Source: Solibacillus sp. FSL W7-1436
Lineage (GTDB): Bacteria; Bacillota; Bacilli; Bacillales_A; Planococcaceae
Length of the DNA stretch: 64,000 nucleotides
Direction of reading: 5' to 3'
Assembly (NCBI RefSeq): GCF_038007305.1
Contig: NZ_JBBOWV010000001.1
Location: 1,065,501 to 1,129,500, forward strand
The notes under the pieces are model-generated. The model saw nothing but the letters and a program-made list of their open reading frames with translations. It made no database searches and had not been told where the DNA came from. This document shows positions 1 to 8,934 of the stretch, in pieces (the stretch's first letter is position 1; each line of letters opens with the position of its first letter). The translations under genes were made by a program, and so were the position numbers.

Positions 1-42
1 GATCGCCGTTACAGGATGAAGCTTATATTTCTCTTTAGACAT
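1..42 (-). CDS. ydbT: YdbT-like bPH2-domain membrane protein, 5' end only
   Basis: An ATG at 42 opens a frame that runs off the left edge after 14 codons (MSKEKYKLHPVTAI). It overlaps the stop codon of the upstream ydbS-like gene by a few bases, which is typical of translational coupling. In B. subtilis ydbS is followed directly by ydbT, which also encodes a membrane-anchored protein with bacterial PH domains. The identification rests on gene order and the overlap, because too little sequence is present to show a domain. Confidence 0.6.
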   Translation of the reverse strand, partial: MSKEKYKLHPVTAI

Positions 43-514
43 CATCTTCCGCCACCCTTGCAAGTTCAGAAATTTTTGTCCTCAACTCATCAGCATCTTC
101 AACTTTCAGCATAGGTATCGTATGTACAGTTGCCGCCGAAGAAATCGATATGTTCGCTAGCATGTACTTCTTTAAAATCGGTCCTTGCTCAGTATCGACA
201 TGCTGTACGCGCACCATCGGAATCAATGTCCGTTTAACGACAAAAAGACCGCTTTGAATTTCGATTTCCTGTTCTCGTACTTCATAGCGCCATATTCTCC
301 AACGGATGCTCGGGAAGACAATAACCGAAAATGCAATCGATACCATTACGAGCGCAATGGCAATCCACATAATCCATTGAGGCCAGTCAAACCGGACTGT
401 TAAAAATACGATGCCGCCTGTTAAAAGAGCGATGATAAAAGTTTGAATTATTCCATATAGTCTCCATACTGTTCGCGCTTTTTTAGGCAACTGAAACTTT
501 GGTTGTTCTCTCAC
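35..514 (-). CDS. ydbS: YdbS-like bPH2 (PH) domain membrane protein
   Basis: A 159-residue protein with two adjacent hydrophobic segments at about residues 21-60, followed by a soluble bPH2-type domain with the pattern RVQHVDTEQGPILKKY near residues 102-117. That RxQHxxxxxGP pattern is characteristic of the YdbS/YdbT family. In the family the domain lies on the cytoplasmic side; its biochemical role is unknown. The gene follows cshA on the same strand, as in B. subtilis, and is probably translationally coupled to ydbT. A 200-base gap with a terminator separates it from cshA, so it probably has its own promoter. Confidence 0.8.
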   Translation of the reverse strand: MREQPKFQLPKKARTVWRLYGIIQTFIIALLTGGIVFLTVRFDWPQWIMWIAIALVMVSIAFSVIVFPSIRWRIWRYEVREQEIEIQSGLFVVKRTLIPMVRVQHVDTEQGPILKKYMLANISISSAATVHTIPMLKVEDADELRTKISELARVAEDDV

Positions 515-694
515 TCGTCCTACACCTCTTTCTTTCTATTATGCTATACGTATTAAATGCTTAAATGTTTCATTCCGCTTAATATCTAGGGTGATAAAAA
601 CATTCCCCTTCCCTCATAGTATAGTTAATTGGTAAATTTGTTAAATAATTTATAAAAATTTTATTTCCCGGAAAATATATTTATATAAAATCCC

Positions 695-732
695 CATAAA
701 AAAACACACCAACGAATAATCGTTGATGTGTT
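695..732 (-). terminator. Intrinsic terminator after cshA
   Basis: Arms CACACCAACG (705-714) and CGTTGATGTG (721-730) pair with one G:U around a 6-base loop. A run of A on the plus strand at 697-704 gives the U-tract on the minus transcript. The hairpin lies just downstream of the cshA stop codon. Confidence 0.85.
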
Positions 733-741
733 TGAATAGTA

Positions 742-2286
742 TTAGTCTTCGCGACGTGGGCGTGGACGACGGTCACGAGAGCCTTCGCGACGAGCACCGC
801 CTTCACGACGACCTCCCTCACGGCTTCCGCTGCCAGAACGGCTTCCGCCACCTTCACGACGGCGATCTCCTCCGCGACGGTCTCCACCGCCACGGTTGCC
901 ACCACGGTTACGGTCATTACCGCCACGGCCGCGGCCTCCGCCACCTTGTGAACGGTCACGACGCATTGGTAATGGACGTTCTTCCGATAATGATACTGGT
1001 GTAGCATCCGGTTCTTTAGTAATTGATTTAAGTGCTGCCGCTACTAAGTCAAGCGCATCATTATTTTCCAATAACTTAGCCGCTAAGTCACGGTAGTTGC
1101 CTAAATCATTATTTTGTACTAAATCAACTAATGATTGCATTGCATCTTCTTGTAAGCCTACTAATGCTTCTTCAGATGAAGGTGGACGTAAAGGAGTCAT
1201 ACGCTTTTTCGTAGTTTCTTCTACGATGCGTAAGTAACCCATTTCACGAGGTGTTACGAATGTTACTGCAACACCTGATTTACCAGCACGGCCTGTACGA
1301 CCGATACGGTGAACGTATGATTCTGGATCTTGTGGAATATCAAAGTTGTAAACATGTGTTACACCTGAAATATCCAATCCACGTGCTGCAACGTCTGTTG
1401 CGATTAGGATATCGATTTTACCTTCTTTAAATTGACGTAAAACAGAAATACGTTTCGCCTGTGATAGATCACCGTGAATACCTTCAGCTAAGAAGCCACG
1501 TAATCCTAAAGCTTGGCTTAATTCATCAACACGGCGTTTCGTACGGCCGAAGATGATTGCTAATTCTGGTTTTTGTGAATCCAATAGACGAGATAAAGCA
1601 TCGAATTTTTCGCGCTCTGTTGCTTTTACGAAGAATTGTTCAATGTTTTCCATTGTTAATTCTTTCGCTTTAATTTTTACGATTTCAGGATCTTTCATGA
1701 ATGTCTCTGCAATTTTGCGGATTGCTGGAGGCATTGTCGCTGAGAATAGTAATGTTTGGCGATCTGATGGTACGTTTTCTAAAATCGCATTAATGTCATC
1801 GATGAAGCCCATGTTTAACATTTCATCCGCTTCGTCTAAAACTAAAGTTTGTACTTCGTCTAAACGTAATGTACGACGGTTAATATGGTCTTGAATACGA
1901 CCTGGTGTACCTACAATAATTTGTGGTTTATTTTTCAATGCACGGATTTGACGGCCGATTTCTTGACCACCGTAAACTGATAATAATTTTACGCGCTTGT
2001 CATAACCTAATTTATAAAGTTCTTCTGAAACTTGGATTGCTAATTCACGAGTTGGAGCAATTACCAAAGCTTGGATATTTGGATTTTTTGGATCGATTTT
2101 CTCGATTAAAGGAATACCAAATGCAGCTGTCTTACCAGTACCTGTTTGTGCTTGGCCTAAAACGTCACGGCCAGCCATTGCAAACGTTACTGTTCCTTCT
2201 TGGATTGGTGTTGCTTCTTCAAATCCCATACGCTTAATAGAACGTAATGTCGATTCACTAATGTTTAATTCTGAAAAATTTGTCAA
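742..2286 (-). CDS. cshA: DEAD-box RNA helicase CshA
   Basis: ATP-dependent RNA helicase of the CshA type, which in Firmicutes acts in cold adaptation, ribosome assembly and degradosome-linked RNA decay. Visible motifs are the Q motif (GFEEATPIQ), motif I AQTGTGKT near residues 46-53, DEAD (VLDEADEML), SAT, and [10 protein letters not shown] in the second RecA domain. The C-terminal 70 residues are a low-complexity RGG/RR tail, a common RNA-binding extension. The start is ambiguous: an ATG at 2295 has the GGAG only 1 base upstream, while a TTG at 2286 sits 10 bases after AAGGAG and gives the family-like N-terminus [11 protein letters not shown] chose the TTG. A structured leader lies upstream. 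Confidence 0.93.
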   Translation of the reverse strand: MTNFSELNISESTLRSIKRMGFEEATPIQEGTVTFAMAGRDVLGQAQTGTGKTAAFGIPLIEKIDPKNPNIQALVIAPTRELAIQVSEELYKLGYDKRVKLLSVYGGQEIGRQIRALKNKPQIIVGTPGRIQDHINRRTLRLDEVQTLVLDEADEMLNMGFIDDINAILENVPSDRQTLLFSATMPPAIRKIAETFMKDPEIVKIKAKELTMENIEQFFVKATEREKFDALSRLLDSQKPELAIIFGRTKRRVDELSQALGLRGFLAEGIHGDLSQAKRISVLRQFKEGKIDILIATDVAARGLDISGVTHVYNFDIPQDPESYVHRIGRTGRAGKSGVAVTFVTPREMGYLRIVEETTKKRMTPLRPPSSEEALVGLQEDAMQSLVDLVQNNDLGNYRDLAAKLLENNDALDLVAAALKSITKEPDATPVSLSEERPLPMRRDRSQGGGGRGRGGNDRNRGGNRGGGDRRGGDRRREGGGSRSGSGSREGGRREGGARREGSRDRRPRPRRED

Positions 2287-2427
2287 ACTCTTCATTCTCC
2301 TTTTTCCTGTATAAGTTGACAAATGGTTACATTTTCAGATGAAATGGCGGCAAATTTCGAGCCATTGTATGTGGAACGTTTCCGTTACTTAAAAATTCTC
2401 TCTGCTTCATTACAGAGTTTCTTATAT

Positions 2428-2455
2428 GAAAAGGAAAGCCCGGTCATTGCCGAGC
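2428..2455 (-). promoter_or_regulatory. Attenuator-like hairpin in the cshA leader
   Basis: On the minus strand GCTCGG (2450-2455) pairs fully with CCGGGC (2438-2443, one G:U) around a 6-base loop, followed by TTTCCTTTTC. It lies about 140 bases before the cshA start, inside the 2296-2518 interval that separates cshA from the previous terminator. A second hairpin, CTCTG/CAGAG, follows at about 2399-2416. The rest of this 355-base gap shows nothing I can name. Confidence 0.4.
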
Positions 2456-2518
2456 GGTTCAATTCTACCGTTTCTAATTGGTTGTTGCTTTTGTAAAAAA
2501 TAGAATAAAACCGTTTAT

Positions 2519-2555
2519 CAAAAAAAAGCACTCTTCACCTATACGTCTGAAGAGT
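2519..2555 (-). terminator. Intrinsic terminator after the alpha/beta hydrolase gene
   Basis: Perfect 8-bp arms ACTCTTCA (2530-2537) and TGAAGAGT (2548-2555), with an 8-base A-run on the plus strand at 2520-2527 that becomes the U-tract of the minus transcript. Confidence 0.8.
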
Positions 2556-2650
2556 CTTCGCACAAAATGTATCCATTGCTTTTATTAGTCTAACATGGGT
2601 TGTAACGGTATGCAATGATATTGCTTTGTATCAAAATAGTCAGATATTTA

Positions 2651-3346
2651 TTAACCCACTAAAAATTGATACACTTGCTCAAACCATTGCTCACAATCAT
2701 CACTGTAACAAATATGATGTTTTCCACAATCTGAAATATACATTTGTTTTTGCTGCGACTGAATTTGTTCAAATAAAATTTGGGCAGTTGCACTAGGCAC
2801 AATACCATCCAGCTCCCCTTGTACTATAAAAGTTGGGCACTGAATGTTCTTTATATAAGGTTCCGTTCTTTTCACGACCTTCATAAATTCAATCGTTGCT
2901 GTCAACGGAACATTTTTAAATTTAAATTTGTACCGTGCGAACAATTCATTTTCTTCTATCTTTTTATGCACCATATCCTGGGCAATTGCTCGAACATCTT
3001 TTACTAACTGCGTAGGACTCACATACTTTGCTGCAGCACTTAGGAGTACCAACTTTTTTACTGGGTAACGTATAGATAGGTACATCGCAATGACTCCGCC
3101 CATCGAAAAACCGACGACTATGACTTCATCGACTTGCTTTTTCAGTTGCCGGTATGCGATTTCCGCCTCCATCATCCAGTGCTCTGCTTTATAGCCTTTC
3201 ATTGCCAAATGCTCTGCATCACCGTGACCGGAGAATGTCGGAATACTTAAGACCCAATCTATTCGTTGCTCTATATAATGCGCAAAAGGCTGTACTTCAT
3301 ACGGTCCACCAGAAAATCCATGTAAAAATAGGACACCGACTTTCAT
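2651..3346 (-). CDS. Alpha/beta hydrolase, carboxylesterase type
   Basis: A 231-residue serine hydrolase of the compact carboxylesterase/monoacylglycerol lipase type (Est30-like). It has the oxyanion-hole HGFSGG at residues 9-14, the nucleophile elbow GFSMGG with Ser81, a probable catalytic Asp in GELDG (Asp180), and His210 or His211 in GKHH. There is no signal peptide, so it is cytoplasmic. The ATG start follows AGGTGA at normal spacing. It lies between murF and cshA, which are adjacent in B. subtilis, and is closed off by terminators on both sides, so it is probably a separate unit inserted into this neighbourhood. The substrate cannot be told. Confidence 0.8.
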   Translation of the reverse strand: MKVGVLFLHGFSGGPYEVQPFAHYIEQRIDWVLSIPTFSGHGDAEHLAMKGYKAEHWMMEAEIAYRQLKKQVDEVIVVGFSMGGVIAMYLSIRYPVKKLVLLSAAAKYVSPTQLVKDVRAIAQDMVHKKIEENELFARYKFKFKNVPLTATIEFMKVVKRTEPYIKNIQCPTFIVQGELDGIVPSATAQILFEQIQSQQKQMYISDCGKHHICYSDDCEQWFEQVYQFLVG

Positions 3347-3420
3347 TCAATCACCTGCTTTCCACACACTGTTAGTAACTATAATAAGCGACATTCTTTG
3401 TCGAAAAAAGTTATTGCGCT

Positions 3421-3452
3421 AAAAAAATCGAGCTAGCACTAGGCTAACTCGA
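3421..3452 (-). terminator. Intrinsic terminator overlapping the murF stop
   Basis: Arms TCGAGCTAGC (3428-3437) and GCTAACTCGA (3443-3452) pair with one G:U. The plus-strand A-run at 3421-3427 gives the U-tract. The murF stop codon (3439-3441) lies in the loop. Confidence 0.85.
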
Positions 3453-4809
3453 TTGAATGGATAATTTTCTCCAACTGCATTCCACGTGAACCTTTTACTA
3501 AAAGGATGGACTCATCTGTTGCATGAGACTGGATTTTTTCAATAATCGGTGCGTAATCGCTTTCGGAATACACTAAATGATCAGCATCAAATGTTTCTTG
3601 CAATTTATTATAAAGCCACTTCATGCGCGGGCCATATAAGCAAACATAGCGTATTTCTTCAGGTTGAATATGTGCGGCAATTCCTTCGTGCATTTGCTTT
3701 TCATCATTTCCAAGCTCAAGCATGTCACCAAGTACAAGCCACTTTTCATTGCGGATTGTCGTTTGCTCGACAAATTGTATAGCTGCATGCATCGATGTTG
3801 GCGCAGCATTGTACGCATCGTTAATAAATAATAAATCGCCGACTGGAACAAGCTGCATCCGCATATCTGTCAAAACTACTTTCTTTAATGCTTCGCGGAT
3901 TTGTTCGTCAGTTAAACCTAATGCCTTACTAACGAGCATTGCACTTAATGTATTTTTCACTTGGTGCTCGCCTAAAACCGAAATGAAGAAGTCTCCCTCG
4001 ATGACTCCATCTACATGGAAACTGCTTCCTTGCGCTGTCGCTTCGATTTGTGATGCCGCTAAACTCTGTGCTTCGCTAAAGCCAAATGCCTGTGTTTTTA
4101 ACTGCGGTGTTTTTGCAACTAGGTTTTGGAGTAGCGGTTCATCACCATCATAAAAAAGAACACCTTCTTCAGACAATCCTTTTACAATTTCAAACTTTGC
4201 CTGCGCAATCCCTTCCCGCGATCCTAAATCCTGCATATGAGCTTCGCCGATATTTGTAATAATGGCATAATGCGGTCGTGCAAGCTTTGTTAGAAATTCA
4301 ATTTCTCCAAAACCGCTCATCCCCATTTCCAATACGGAAACTTCCGTATCTTCATCAAGCTGTAAAATCGTAATCGGTAAACCAAGCTGATTATTAAAGT
4401 TCCCGATTGTTTTTTGTACTTTAAAGTATGGTGAAAGGGCTCCCGCCAAAATATCTTTTGAAGACGTTTTCCCGTTTGAACCGGTAATCCCGATAAATGT
4501 CGCTTTATGCTCATTACGGTAACTCTCGGCCATTTTTTGTAGTGCCTGCTCCGGGTCTTCCACGAAAATTAACGGCAAATGTTCCGGGGGATTCGGCTCA
4601 TCAATCATCCATAATGAAGCTCCCGCGCCTTTTTCAAATGCCTGCTCAACAAAACGGTGCCCATTTACTGCTTCTCCACGGAAAGGAATAAATAAATCCC
4701 CTTCTGCAATTGTCCGTGTATCAATGGAAATACCTGTGACAATCGTTTCAGGAAATGACTGATTTTCTATCGTTAACCATGCTGCAATTTGCTGTAAACT
4801 TTTTTTCAC
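3439..4809 (-). CDS. murF: UDP-N-acetylmuramoyl-tripeptide--D-alanyl-D-alanine ligase MurF
   Basis: Cytoplasmic peptidoglycan precursor enzyme that adds D-Ala-D-Ala to UDP-MurNAc-tripeptide at the cost of ATP. The 456 residues match the family length. The P-loop GITGSNGKT is at 107-115, and the N-terminal UDP-binding domain and C-terminal ligase domain (KGSRGMQLE near the end) are present. The start is GTG at 4809. It lies 12 bases after ddl, which makes its D-Ala-D-Ala substrate, so the two form a functional operon. Confidence 0.96.
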   Translation of the reverse strand: MKKSLQQIAAWLTIENQSFPETIVTGISIDTRTIAEGDLFIPFRGEAVNGHRFVEQAFEKGAGASLWMIDEPNPPEHLPLIFVEDPEQALQKMAESYRNEHKATFIGITGSNGKTSSKDILAGALSPYFKVQKTIGNFNNQLGLPITILQLDEDTEVSVLEMGMSGFGEIEFLTKLARPHYAIITNIGEAHMQDLGSREGIAQAKFEIVKGLSEEGVLFYDGDEPLLQNLVAKTPQLKTQAFGFSEAQSLAASQIEATAQGSSFHVDGVIEGDFFISVLGEHQVKNTLSAMLVSKALGLTDEQIREALKKVVLTDMRMQLVPVGDLLFINDAYNAAPTSMHAAIQFVEQTTIRNEKWLVLGDMLELGNDEKQMHEGIAAHIQPEEIRYVCLYGPRMKWLYNKLQETFDADHLVYSESDYAPIIEKIQSHATDESILLVKGSRGMQLEKIIHSIELA

Positions 4810-4821
4810 TTTTTATCCCAC

Positions 4822-5895
4822 TCAATCTCTGTTGTATTGAAGCTGCTGTTTTTCTGTATAACGTTCCAGTGCAAAACCAATCAGCTTTTTAATTAGCTGT
4901 GGATATGTTACATCCGTATGCTGCCACAATAAAGGATACATGCTTACCGGTGTAAATCCTGGCATTGTATTTACTTCATTGATATAGATTTCGTTGTTTT
5001 CAGTTACAAAGAAATCTGCCCGCACTAATCCCGCTCCGTCGATCGCTTTAAACGCTCTTTTCGCCATATCTACCAAGTCTGTATAAACCTCGTCTTGTAA
5101 TGGTGCCGGAATAATCAATGCTGTCGAGCCATCTTTATATTTTGAATCATAATCATAAAACTCGGTCATTGGCTTAATCTCACCTGCCACTGAAACGTCA
5201 GGTGTATCATTTCCTAAAACAGCAAGTTCGATTTCTCTAGCCGTTACACCTTGTTCAATCACAATTTTGCGGTCATATTGCAGTGCAAATTGGACAGCTT
5301 TTTCTAGTTCCGCTGCATTCGTCGCTTTGCTGATCCCTACACTTGAACCCAGGTTAGCCGGTTTAACAAACATCGGATAGCCTAAAGACTGTTCACATCT
5401 TTTAATCCAAGCTTCTTTCTCCCGCTCCCATTCACTTCGAATAAAATATTCATAAGGTAATTGCGGCAATTTTGCCATTTCAAACAACTGCTTCATCACT
5501 ACCTTATCCATACCTGATGCTGAACCAAGAACACCGTTGCCTACATAGGGAATGTTCAGCACTTCCAAAAAGCCCTGTACTGTTCCATCTTCACCGTTCG
5601 TTCCATGCAGTAAAGGGAAGATCACATCAAACGGACTTTCCATATGTTTTGCAATAAATTGCGTAATATTATTTTCAGACTGGTCTGATGCCGTTGTAAA
5701 CTGCAATTGTTCAATTGTTTGAGCGGGTTCTGTTAATTGAGGTCCAACACGCCATTCGCCCTTCAATGTTATAAAAATCGGGAAAACGTCAAACTCATTA
5801 AAATCCATTGCTTGCGTTACTGCCTTTGCGGTTGAGAGTGATACTTCATGCTCGGCTGACTTACCACCGTATAATAAACCAATTCTTTTTTTCAT
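4822..5895 (-). CDS. ddl: D-alanine--D-alanine ligase
   Basis: ATP-grasp enzyme that joins two D-alanines for peptidoglycan synthesis. The 357 residues show the N-terminal GGKSAEHEVS, the ATP-grasp core with KPANLGSSVGISKA, and the metal-site region YINEVNTMPGFTPVSMYP. The Tyr in the omega loop (YDYDSKY) fits a D-Ala rather than a D-lactate ligase. An AGGAGG-like site (TGGAGGTC) lies before the ATG. First gene of the ddl-murF unit. Confidence 0.96.
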   Translation of the reverse strand: MKKRIGLLYGGKSAEHEVSLSTAKAVTQAMDFNEFDVFPIFITLKGEWRVGPQLTEPAQTIEQLQFTTASDQSENNITQFIAKHMESPFDVIFPLLHGTNGEDGTVQGFLEVLNIPYVGNGVLGSASGMDKVVMKQLFEMAKLPQLPYEYFIRSEWEREKEAWIKRCEQSLGYPMFVKPANLGSSVGISKATNAAELEKAVQFALQYDRKIVIEQGVTAREIELAVLGNDTPDVSVAGEIKPMTEFYDYDSKYKDGSTALIIPAPLQDEVYTDLVDMAKRAFKAIDGAGLVRADFFVTENNEIYINEVNTMPGFTPVSMYPLLWQHTDVTYPQLIKKLIGFALERYTEKQQLQYNRD

Positions 5896-5960
5896 TTTTT
5901 TGACCTCCAGTTTTCACTAACCTTATTTTATCACGAATCTTCTAAACGCTTACATCGGAT

Positions 5961-5994
5961 AAAAAACACCCACTGCCCTGTTCGCTGTGAGTGT
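5961..5994 (-). terminator. Intrinsic terminator after the 5994-6743 gene
   Basis: Arms ACACCCAC (5966-5973) and GTGAGTGT (5987-5994) pair with one G:U; A-run at 5961-5966 on the plus strand. It separates the upstream unknown gene from ddl. Confidence 0.7.
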
Positions 5995-6743
5995 CAACTA
6001 ATTTGTATTAATTCATCATAGCCTTGTTTTAATATTTCATCTAAATCATCCCAAACTTCATCCGGATAATCATAATCGCTCAGCAACCGGAGTTCGATTG
6101 CATAATGGGAATTTGGTTTATCTAGCTTATATAATGACAGCAATGCGCCTTCCTTAACAAAAGGCCGATATAATCTTAATGTAGAAGGATCGATTGTCGG
6201 TGAGTTGTTTTTATTCTTTCTTCTCCAAAAGCTCCCAACACCTTCTTTATCTCTTATCATTTGATTAAATAGATTCGCAACAAGTATTTCAGAATCGCCA
6301 ATAAAACGATAATATACTTTTGTCAATTTGTCAGTTACAGATGAATAATAAGCATAGCGATTTTGCAGTTTGCTGAAAAATGGCGATGCAAGCGGCTCAC
6401 GCTTATGGCTTAAATACAGGAGTTCTGCCTGTTCAAGAGGCGTTAACGTATTAATGTTTTTCTCTGTCGTAAAATCCACCCAGCATAAATCTTTCTTTAA
6501 ATCGCTTTCCCTTTTCAAAAAATCTCGCATATCTTCACTTGTTACAAAATCAAATTGTGTATGCATATTAAAAGAGCCATTTTCATACGCGTGCTTTAAT
6601 AGCAGAACATTTTTTACGGGCTCAACCGAAACCATAAATTCCTTCAGTGTAAGACCACTATAAATAACAAAATGTTCGACATCGTTCATATGAATATATA
6701 AATGATGCATAAAATCTTCAGCAGATTTCATTTTCTTAGCCAC
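5994..6743 (-). CDS. Conserved-looking protein of unknown function
   Basis: About 249 residues with no signal peptide or membrane segment and no motif I recognise. It is rich in aromatic and charged residues (FWRRKNKNN, DYDYPDEVWDDLDEIL) and ends in an acidic helix. The start is uncertain: a GTG at 6752 has the AAAGGGG directly against it, whereas a GTG at 6743 sits about 9 bases away and is preferred. It has its own terminator, so it is a single-gene unit upstream of ddl. Codon use looks like that of its neighbours. Confidence 0.6.
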   Translation of the reverse strand: MAKKMKSAEDFMHHLYIHMNDVEHFVIYSGLTLKEFMVSVEPVKNVLLLKHAYENGSFNMHTQFDFVTSEDMRDFLKRESDLKKDLCWVDFTTEKNINTLTPLEQAELLYLSHKREPLASPFFSKLQNRYAYYSSVTDKLTKVYYRFIGDSEILVANLFNQMIRDKEGVGSFWRRKNKNNSPTIDPSTLRLYRPFVKEGALLSLYKLDKPNSHYAIELRLLSDYDYPDEVWDDLDEILKQGYDELIQIS

Positions 6744-6869
6744 GATTTGCACGCCCCTTTAATATGAATAATATGATTATTATATGACTTCTCATTCAAA
6801 TTTGAAACATTTTCTCACCTGTTTCGTCCAACTTTTAAATTAGTCTTACTAAAGTAATTTTTATAAGAA

Positions 6870-7033
6870 TATGATAAAGTAAATAAAGCTTAAAACATTA
6901 CAGCAATTTCCGTGAAAACTTTCCTATTCTGCAAGTCCATTACCGGGAAATGTTGTGCCATATAAAGAGCCTTCAATTTGTTGGTATCTTCTGGCCCTTG
7001 AAAGGGTTAAATTTAATAATTAAGGTGAAATGA
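6870..7033 (+). promoter_or_regulatory. rodA promoter candidate and leader
   Basis: A TATGAT -10 element (6870-6875) with a weak -35 at about 6846-6852 would start a leader of about 150 bases. Within it AATTTCC (6904-6910) can pair with GGGAAAT (6945-6951), and CCCTT/AAGGG forms a small hairpin at 6994-7006. I cannot match it to a known riboswitch. Confidence 0.35.
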
Positions 7034-8224
7034 ATGGATACAAACAATTACAATTTCAATAAACGGTTCGACTGGCCGCTTACTACTATCCTCATCATAT
7101 TTTTAGGAGTAAGTGTGCTTGCAATCGCATCTGCACAAACTTCAGGTCAATATGGAATAAATTTCATTCCGAAGCAAATAATAAACTACGCTATTTTTGC
7201 TGTTATTGTTGCATTTGTTATGTACTTTGACCCTGATCAGTATAAAAAAATGGCCTGGCCGTTGTACGGGTTCGGAATCTTACTATTAGTTGCCCTTGTC
7301 ATTATTCCGACATCAACTGGTTTAACTGTCGAAACAAACGGAGCAAAGAGCTGGTTCCAAACACCGATCGGTAATATTCAGCCTGCGGAATTTATGAAGA
7401 CATTCTACATTTTGGCTTCTGCCTTTTTAATTAGTAAGCACAATGAAAATTACCAGATTAAAACGATTAAATCCGATCTATTGCTGCTCGGTAAAATTTG
7501 TTTGACGTTGGCAATACCGCTTGGCTTCATTATGATGCAGCCGGATCTGGGTTCTGCTCTAGTATTCTTTGCTATTACTGCAGCACTTGTAATTGTCGCA
7601 GGTGTAACCTGGAAAATTATTTTGCCGCTTTTTGGCGGTGCAGTAGTTGTAGGCGGTTCACTATTATGGATGGCACTGTATATGCAGGATTTTCTGGAAA
7701 AGACATTTGGTTTCCAGCCATACCAGTTCGCCCGTATTTACTCTTGGATCAACCCTTATGAGTATGCGACTTCAGACGGCTATCATTTAATTACTTCACT
7801 AAATGCCATTGGCTCCGGTGAGGTTTTCGGTAAAGGATTCATGGCGCGTGAAGTATATGTTGCGGAAAACCATACAGACTTTATCTTTGCTGTCATCGGA
7901 GAAGAATGGGGCTTTATCGGCGCAAGCGCTGTTATCTGTCTATACTTCCTGTTAATCTATCACTTAACGAAGATGACATTATTATTAAAAGATCCGTTCT
8001 GTACTTATGTATGTGCAGGGATTATCGCTATGATCACATTCCATGTTTTCGAAAACATCGGTATGACAATACAGCTTCTGCCGATTACAGGGATTCCGCT
8101 ACCTTTCATTAGCTACGGAGGCAGTTCGATGATGGGGAATGCTTTAGCGATTGGTCTAGTCTACAGTATGAAATTTCATTATCGGACGTACATGTTTACA
8201 ACAAATGATCCGGACGATGAATAA
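7034..8224 (+). CDS. rodA: RodA/FtsW family peptidoglycan glycosyltransferase
   Basis: A SEDS-family membrane glycosyltransferase that polymerises lipid II with a class B PBP partner. The 396 residues contain about ten membrane helices and the family signatures QPDLGSALVFF, with the conserved Asp, and PLPFISYGGSSMM near the C-terminus. The length matches B. subtilis RodA (393). RodA (elongation) is preferred over FtsW because of length and the short C-terminal tail, but the SEDS subtype is not certain. Start ATG follows AAGGTG. It is monocistronic, ending in a strong terminator. Confidence 0.85.
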   Translation: MDTNNYNFNKRFDWPLTTILIIFLGVSVLAIASAQTSGQYGINFIPKQIINYAIFAVIVAFVMYFDPDQYKKMAWPLYGFGILLLVALVIIPTSTGLTVETNGAKSWFQTPIGNIQPAEFMKTFYILASAFLISKHNENYQIKTIKSDLLLLGKICLTLAIPLGFIMMQPDLGSALVFFAITAALVIVAGVTWKIILPLFGGAVVVGGSLLWMALYMQDFLEKTFGFQPYQFARIYSWINPYEYATSDGYHLITSLNAIGSGEVFGKGFMAREVYVAENHTDFIFAVIGEEWGFIGASAVICLYFLLIYHLTKMTLLLKDPFCTYVCAGIIAMITFHVFENIGMTIQLLPITGIPLPFISYGGSSMMGNALAIGLVYSMKFHYRTYMFTTNDPDDE

Positions 8225-8229
8225 AATAA

Positions 8230-8258
8230 AAGGACCCGTGCCATGCACGGGTCCTTTT
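8230..8258. terminator. Bidirectional terminator between rodA and the 45-residue gene
   Basis: Perfect 10-bp arms GGACCCGTGC (8232-8241) and GCACGGGTCC (8245-8254) with TTTT after and an A-rich stretch before, so it can serve the converging transcripts. Confidence 0.9.
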
Positions 8259-8316
8259 CCTATTGCTGAAAGAAAATAAGGTACGATGAACGGGGTTTCA
8301 TCACACCTGATTTCCA

Positions 8317-8454
8317 TTAATTTTGCGTTTGTGGAGTTTGTGTTGGTGGTGTTAAAACTTTTAAAAGCTCAAGACGAGATTTCGTAACTGTCGCCGTAAC
8401 ACCTAATTTTGATAAGTTTGTAACAATACGCTTTAAATCAATCTCTTTCGCCAT
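8317..8454 (-). CDS. Small conserved protein, Lmo0850-like, 45 residues
   Basis: A short frame starting at ATG 8454 with AGGTG at proper spacing and ending at TAA 8317. The peptide starts MAKEIDLKRIVTNLSKLG, continues through TKSRLELLKVL and ends in a Pro/Thr/Gln tail. This resembles the small Lmo0850 family of Listeria and Bacillaceae as I remember it; that assignment is from memory. It is basic, cytoplasmic and of unknown function. It converges on rodA and shares its terminator. Confidence 0.7.
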   Translation of the reverse strand: MAKEIDLKRIVTNLSKLGVTATVTKSRLELLKVLTPPTQTPQTQN

Positions 8455-8934
8455 TTGATTACACCTCAAACTTTCCTTTGTTAATATATATAACGTTATT
8501 TCGTATTAAAAGTTTCAAATTCATAAGGTCAGACCTTCTACTCACTTCATATGTTACCACGTATAAACTTATTTTTCTTTCCTGTTTTGTGACAAAACTA
8601 AAACATAATTAAACTTAACCGTTTATTAACAATAATAAACCTGTATAAATTTATTTTTAACGGAAATTTTTACTGTAAAATTCATAATTACTTTTGAAAT
8701 ATTTTACATAACCTTCTCGAATACATGTTATTTAATAATTTTATTTTTCACAGGTAGTCAAAATGAATTGTATTATATTTCCAACTATGTTTAACAAAAA
8801 TTACAAGTGGAAATATTGAACATATCAAGACCATTTTTGTGAAGTAAATCCGTTAGGAATTGATAAATATTCGTTCGTACGGGGCCTTTAATTCATCTTT
8901 CACATAGATGTTACTTCAGTAGGAGGAACTTCAA
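8455..8934. other. 480-base intergenic region, AT-rich
   Basis: Between the small minus-strand gene and the DUF1963 gene. It is very AT-rich and probably contains the promoters for both. I see no stable hairpin, repeat or convincing open frame. An AGGAGG site (from about 8921) belongs to the gene at 8935. Confidence 0.5.

Noticed and set aside
681-1007. Minus-strand 108-residue frame and plus-strand frames over the cshA 3' end
   Set aside because: They are shadows of the RGG-rich coding sequence with Val/Ala or His/Arg runs.
6882-7033. Known riboswitch in the rodA leader
   Set aside because: None of the conserved cores I know (c-di-GMP, c-di-AMP, TPP, SAM, FMN, purine, preQ1) is visible.
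8764-8820. Short ATG frame in the intergenic region before the DUF1963 gene
   Set aside because: Only about 18 codons with a poor ribosome binding site and no recognisable peptide pattern.
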